Shown piece after piece: positions 60,145 to 64,000 of a stretch of 64,000 nt of DNA. Source of the DNA: Warburgia ugandensis. Its lineage: Eukaryota > Streptophyta > Magnoliopsida > Canellales > Canellaceae. How positions within the stretch are numbered: position 1 is the stretch's first letter; each line of letters starts with the position of its first letter. Made by a program: the position numbers and the translations under genes. Location: contig CP141136.1 in the NCBI GenBank assembly GCA_035236585.1, forward strand, positions 26,575,426 to 26,639,425, in the 5' to 3' direction. Under the pieces are notes generated by a model. It worked only from the letters and a program-made list of their open reading frames with translations, did no database searches and was not told the origin of the DNA.

Positions 60145-60649
60145 TACCTCTGCTTCTTCCCTATGGATTCTACCAAAAACGACCCTACAGCTATAATTTT
60201 TTTAACTTAATTGTTTACTATTTTTCTACATGATGCTTGTCAATTGTGCTTTAAAGCAGGAAACTGTGTTGACAATGTGTTCAGACCAAATAAAAATATA
60301 AAATTTGCAATCTACCTCTGCTTCTTTCCTATGGATTTGACCAAAAACGATCCTACAACTATAATTTTTTGAACTTAATTGTTTACTATTTTTCTAAATG
60401 ATGCTTGTCAATTGTGCTTTAAAGCAGGAAACTGTGTTGACAACGTGTTCAGACCAAATAAAAATATAAAATTTGCAATCTACCTCTGCTTCTTCCTTAT
60501 CGATTCTACCAAAAACGACCCTACAGCTATAATTTTTTTAACTTATTTGTTTACTATTTTTCTACATGAGTGCTTGTCAGTTGTGCTTTAAAGCAGGAAA
60601 CTGTGTTGACAATGTGTTCAGACCAAATAAAAATATAAAATTTGCAATC
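60145..60649. repeat. Three tandem copies of a 168-bp unit
   Basis: Copies at 60145-60312, 60313-60480 and 60481-60649 each start TACCTCTGCTTCTT and end AAATTTGCAATC, with few differences. They lie just upstream of ORF1 on its 5' side. Frame 60379-60591 is this array read through. Confidence 0.95.
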
Positions 60650-62220
60650 ATCAAGGGGATAAATGTTTACACATCTTACTTCCAACATCTCATAATCAGA
60701 TAGTTAAATGCCCAACGAGAACATGGCTGAAGCAATAAATACAAGAAAATAAATGCACAATAGAAGACGAAGTTCATTCCTTACAGGAGAAGAACATATA
60801 AAACAGATACAACAGAACTCCATCTTGCAAATACAACAAAACAATTATGGAGCCTATCACATGTTTAATGAGAATATCAATGAAGCAATACAAACATGAA
60901 AATCAACGAAGACTGATTACATAACTGCAGATATAACATGTACAAACATAGAGTGATCAAATTATTTTGTGGGGCACCGAATAAGCCACCTGATCAATGG
61001 ATTCTAACAACAGCATAGATTAACCTTTTAAGCAAAATTGCAAACAACACTATCAGTTAGATCTCTGTCTTCAACAAAGATAACTAAAAGCAAGAATAAC
61101 AAACATTACCAATGGCCTATAGAGGTCCAATATGGCCTATATAGACCCAAGAAAAACAAAAATTAGCAATGGACATAAATGTTCACAAATTGGGCCTAAA
61201 GGAAACAGTGCCCATAACAAGGTTGGGCCTGAGGAAATTTAAGGGCTGAGGCATAAAGCTAGAAGCGAACAGCAATTGTATACACTGAGCATATATGTAT
61301 ACATCATCTCCACGTGCCTCTTGGGACACATGCCATCCAATGGGTACACTCAAGCACCAAATAATCCAACTGATCAATGGATTCTAACAACAGCATGGAT
61401 TAACCTTTTAAGCAAAACTGCAAACAACACTATCACAGTTAGCTCTCTATCTTCAACAAAGACAACTAAAAGCAAGAATAAACAAACAGTAGCAAAAGCA
61501 TCTTTCCCTTAAGCTTTGAAGCTCAGTAGCAGTAAAGAAATTGTATTTATTTGTCATGATATTATGCATGAATGAGAAAGATCATGGCTAATTTCTTAAC
61601 AATATACAAACTACAAACATTTTAAAGAATAGAAAGAATTGCAAATCAATGTAAGCTCCTTCAAACAAAACTCTCAGGGGAATAAAACGCATTCATTCAT
61701 CAACCAAAATCTACAACCGGTCAAAGAAACCACTCTCCAAAGAGCCAGATAACAGCATTTCCAAACCTAATCCAATGCATTTCCAAATAATTCAAAAACT
61801 ACAACAAAGACAAAAACGAAAATTGGAAGAAGAAGAAGAACAAAAAGGAGTAGACTGTACCAACAAAGCATAAAAGGAAATTTTCCAATAGCCAGAACAA
61901 ACAAAAAAATGAGCTAAAAATCAACTAAAGATCCAAATTGACAAAATCAAAATCAAAATCAGAAACCAGCAACCATAACTCCAACATTCGCTTACCAAAA
62001 AATGAAACAAATACAAAATGTAACACGAAAAGCTACCAAATATAGCCATTGATTCAAGGAAGAGGAAAACAAGTGAATCTCGAGTGGCAGCAAGAAATCT
62101 GAAATGAAAATCAAAACGCGAACTAGAAAATCCGAAAATGCAATGACATTTTACCAGAGACAAGCCGATGACTTGTAGAGAGAGGCTTCGAATTCTTCAA
62201 AGGCCCCCTTTTTATTCTCT
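60650..62220. repeat. Harbinger interior with dispersed local duplications
   Basis: GATCAATGGATTCTAACAAC with the following 100 bases occurs at about 60991-61110 and again at 61373-61490. AACATGGCTGAAGCAAT.. and ACAAACATGAAAAT blocks repeat with those at 56040. No coding frame was recognised; frame 61921-62163 on the minus strand is T-rich and has no domain. Confidence 0.6.
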
Positions 62221-63297
62221 TCTCATCGATTTTTTAGGATTTCTTTGGGGTTATCTCTGTATGCAATGGGATCGAAGGGAGAGAACAAGGAGAACAAGAA
62301 GTGGGGTTTACCCTTCAATTTGAACACAAATGGTGAAATGCACAACAAATCCCAGAACAAGAACAAATAAAAATCATTCTACAAGAAACGATGTTTCACA
62401 GTAGAAAAAACATGCATTGGAGACGTGAGAGAGAAGGAGAGAGAGACAAGACGAGATTGCAGGGAAGAAGCAAACTAGGCTTTGCGCCCAAGCAAATCTA
62501 GGGTTTTCAGAAACGAAAAACTGAAACCCCTCTCTTGCCCTAAACGAACAACCTCATGCAGAGACAAAGAAGTCCATCTTCGTCGCCCTAAACATTCACC
62601 GGAGAACCCAAAACCCTTCACCGGAGAACCCAAAACCTCTTCCTTGCCGACATTCAACGCAAGAACCCAAAATCCTTCACCACGAACGAACCAATTCGTT
62701 TTCTCTCACTAAAAAACGCTGGTTTCAAAATGATTCTTCTCATCGATTTTTTAGGATTTCTTTGGGGTTATCTCTATATGCAGTGGGATCGAAGGGAGAG
62801 AACAAGGATAACAAGAAGTGGGGTTTACCCTTCAATTTGAACACAAATGGTGAAATGCACAACAAATCCCAGAACAAGAACAAATAAAAATCATTCCACA
62901 AGAAATGACGTTTCACAGTAGAAAAAACATACCTTGGAGAAGTGAGAGAGAAGGAGAGAGAGACAAGACGAGATTGCAGGGAAGAAGCAAACTGAGCTTT
63001 GCGCCCAGTCAAATCTAAGGTTTTCAGAAACGAAAAACTGAAACCCCTCTCCTGCCTTAGACGAACAACCTCATGCAGAGATGAAGAACTCTTCCATCTT
63101 CGTCACCCTAGACATTCACCAGAGAACCCAAAACCTCTTCATCACCATAGACATTCACCAGAGAATGGAAAACCCTTCACCGGAGAACCCAAAAATCTCA
63201 TCCTTGCCAACATTCAATGCAAGAACCCAAAACCCTTCACCACGAACAGAACCAATTCGTTTTTTCTCACTAAAAAATGCTGGTTTCAAAATGATTT
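62221..63297 (-). repeat. Tandem duplication (517-bp offset) of a leader-like segment
   Basis: 62221-62737 and 62738-63297 are near copies. On the minus strand each carries GTTTTGGGTTCTCCGGTGAA, AAACCCTAGATTTG-like telo-box sequence (TAAGGTTTT changed in the right copy) and a CTTGTCTCTCTCTCC run. That composition is typical of plant leaders and promoters. It lies at the 5' side of ORF1 transcription, so it may be the element's promoter or a captured one. The right copy has about 40 extra bases. Confidence 0.85.
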
Positions 63298-63359
63298 TTC
63301 TCTCTCTAAAATCAACGAGTTTTTACACTGTGGAAGGCATTTTGGCATATCTCAAAAGT

Positions 63360-63575
63360 GCCAAACATCCAATGTTAAATAAGGCTGATATGTAAGATAT
63401 GCTCAACATAACGTAGTTAAATAAAACAGATATCTTAGATATGATCGAGATAACGTGATTAAATAAAGTGCACATCTCACATATGTCACAGATAACGTGG
63501 TTAAATAAGGTGCACATCTCACATATGCCACAGATAACACAGTTAAATAAGGTGCACATTTGAGATATGCCGTAA
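63360..63575. repeat. Right subterminal repeats, 42-bp period
   Basis: About five units of the type GTTAAATAAGGTGCACATCT, CACATATGCCACAGATAACG. On the minus strand the repeat shows as a 14-residue pattern MCTLFN.VIC.ICE, which fixes the period at 42. It is the counterpart of the left array, with a similar period but diverged words. Confidence 0.88.
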
Positions 63576-63617
63576 TATCTCAAAAACGTCACACATATGC
63601 CGTTAAATAAACCCCCC
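63576..63617 (-). repeat. Right terminal inverted repeat of the Harbinger element
   Basis: Pairs with 52152-52192. Its outer end is CCCCCC followed by TAA at 63618-63620. Confidence 0.9.
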
Positions 63618-63620
63618 TAA

Positions 63621-64000
63621 GACACAAAACATGGAGCCTAGTTATGATAAAGGCCAAAACTGACTATTAAATTATTGTTCCATAGTAAGTGTTCTTTCCT
63701 TTTTATTAGAAGAAATGATAAATAGCTACATCTGCATCTCAAGGTATCAAATGAAGTGACTGCTATATTTCCTTTATCATCTTTGCTTAAATATCTAATT
63801 TGACATCATACTTTATTCTTTTGTAGTTAATGATGCTATTGATGATTGGTTTTTGAGGCAAATCCATTGGCTTCTGAGACAAATCCATTGGCTTCAGAGA
63901 TGATGTCATTTCTCAAGGGATGTTGGGTTCAAGATGTAAGTCATATTTCAAGATGTAAGTCATACTTAAGTTATATTAGGAGTTCAGCTTGAGACACATA
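63621..64000. other. Right flank, no gene seen
   Basis: Short duplicates only: CAAATCCATTGGCTTC twice near 63860-63896 and TTCAAGATGTAAGTCATA twice near 63928-63965. Confidence 0.45.

Larger units (their letters stand above)
52152..63617 (-). mobile_element. PIF/Harbinger DNA transposon, 11.47 kb
   Basis: The left end reads GGGGGTTTATTTAATGGCAT and the right end, in reverse complement, GGGGGGTTTATTTAACGGCA; similarity continues through CATATG and GACGTTTTTG-like sequence for about 40 bases. Both ends are flanked by TAA (52149-52151 and 63618-63620), the 3-bp target duplication typical of PIF/Harbinger. Inside, on the minus strand, are a Myb/SANT-like protein and a DDE_4-type transposase, the two canonical Harbinger proteins, plus a GRF zinc-finger protein and an ammonium-transporter fragment. 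Subterminal 42-bp repeats occur at both ends. Its length is well above the usual few kilobases. The main proteins carry stops, so this copy needs help to move, if it moves at all. Confidence 0.9.

Noticed and set aside
63323-63592. 89-codon minus frame with repeated MCTLFNHVIC pattern
   Set aside because: Translation of the right 42-bp array; useful only for fixing the period.

Overview
The window is nuclear DNA of a flowering plant. It has two intact intron-bearing plant genes, Au-type SINEs, LINE, copia, gypsy, MULE and PIF/Harbinger remnants, and a plastid-derived insert carrying a recognisable trnR-UCU. The species cannot be fixed from sequence alone. The long introns and dense old transposons fit a large-genome angiosperm. 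Splice junctions were worked out by hand from reading frame, GT/AG sites and family knowledge; no search was run.

Layout. 1-5.9 kb is intergenic with short repeats and SINE fragments. 6.47-12.57 kb (+) is an ULTRAPETALA gene of three coding exons (236 aa), a trithorax-type developmental regulator; its second intron holds a nuclear plastid insert. 12.9-26.3 kb (-) holds four decayed tandem copies of a mitochondrial DnaJ (GFA2-type) gene, interspersed with Au SINEs and a small inverted-repeat element. 26.5-36 kb is repeat-rich: a local repeat array, a LINE (+), a second LINE tail (-), a copia remnant (-) and some unidentified coding-like pieces. 38.07-40.46 kb (-) is an intact LSD1-like histone demethylase gene closest to LDL2 (751 aa, two coding exons, probable extra intron in the 5' leader). 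42-52 kb holds a small inverted-repeat element, a GRF-type zinc-finger fragment, a MULE transposase pseudogene (-) and a gypsy element with near-complete LTRs but almost no pol (48.70-51.32 kb).

The most notable object is 52,152-63,617. It is an 11.47-kb DNA transposon bounded by matching terminal inverted repeats beginning GGGGG(G)TTTATTTAA and flanked on both sides by TAA, the target duplication expected of PIF/Harbinger. It carries, in Harbinger order on the minus strand, a Myb/SANT-like protein and a DDE transposase, both broken by stops that are mostly TAG. It also has an intact 130-aa GRF zinc-finger protein with a membrane tail, 42-bp subterminal repeats at both ends, a duplicated leader-like segment, a 3 x 168-bp array and an ammonium-transporter (AMT2-type) gene fragment.

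The two live genes are both chromatin regulators of flowering or meristem programmes, but nothing in the sequence suggests they are co-regulated.
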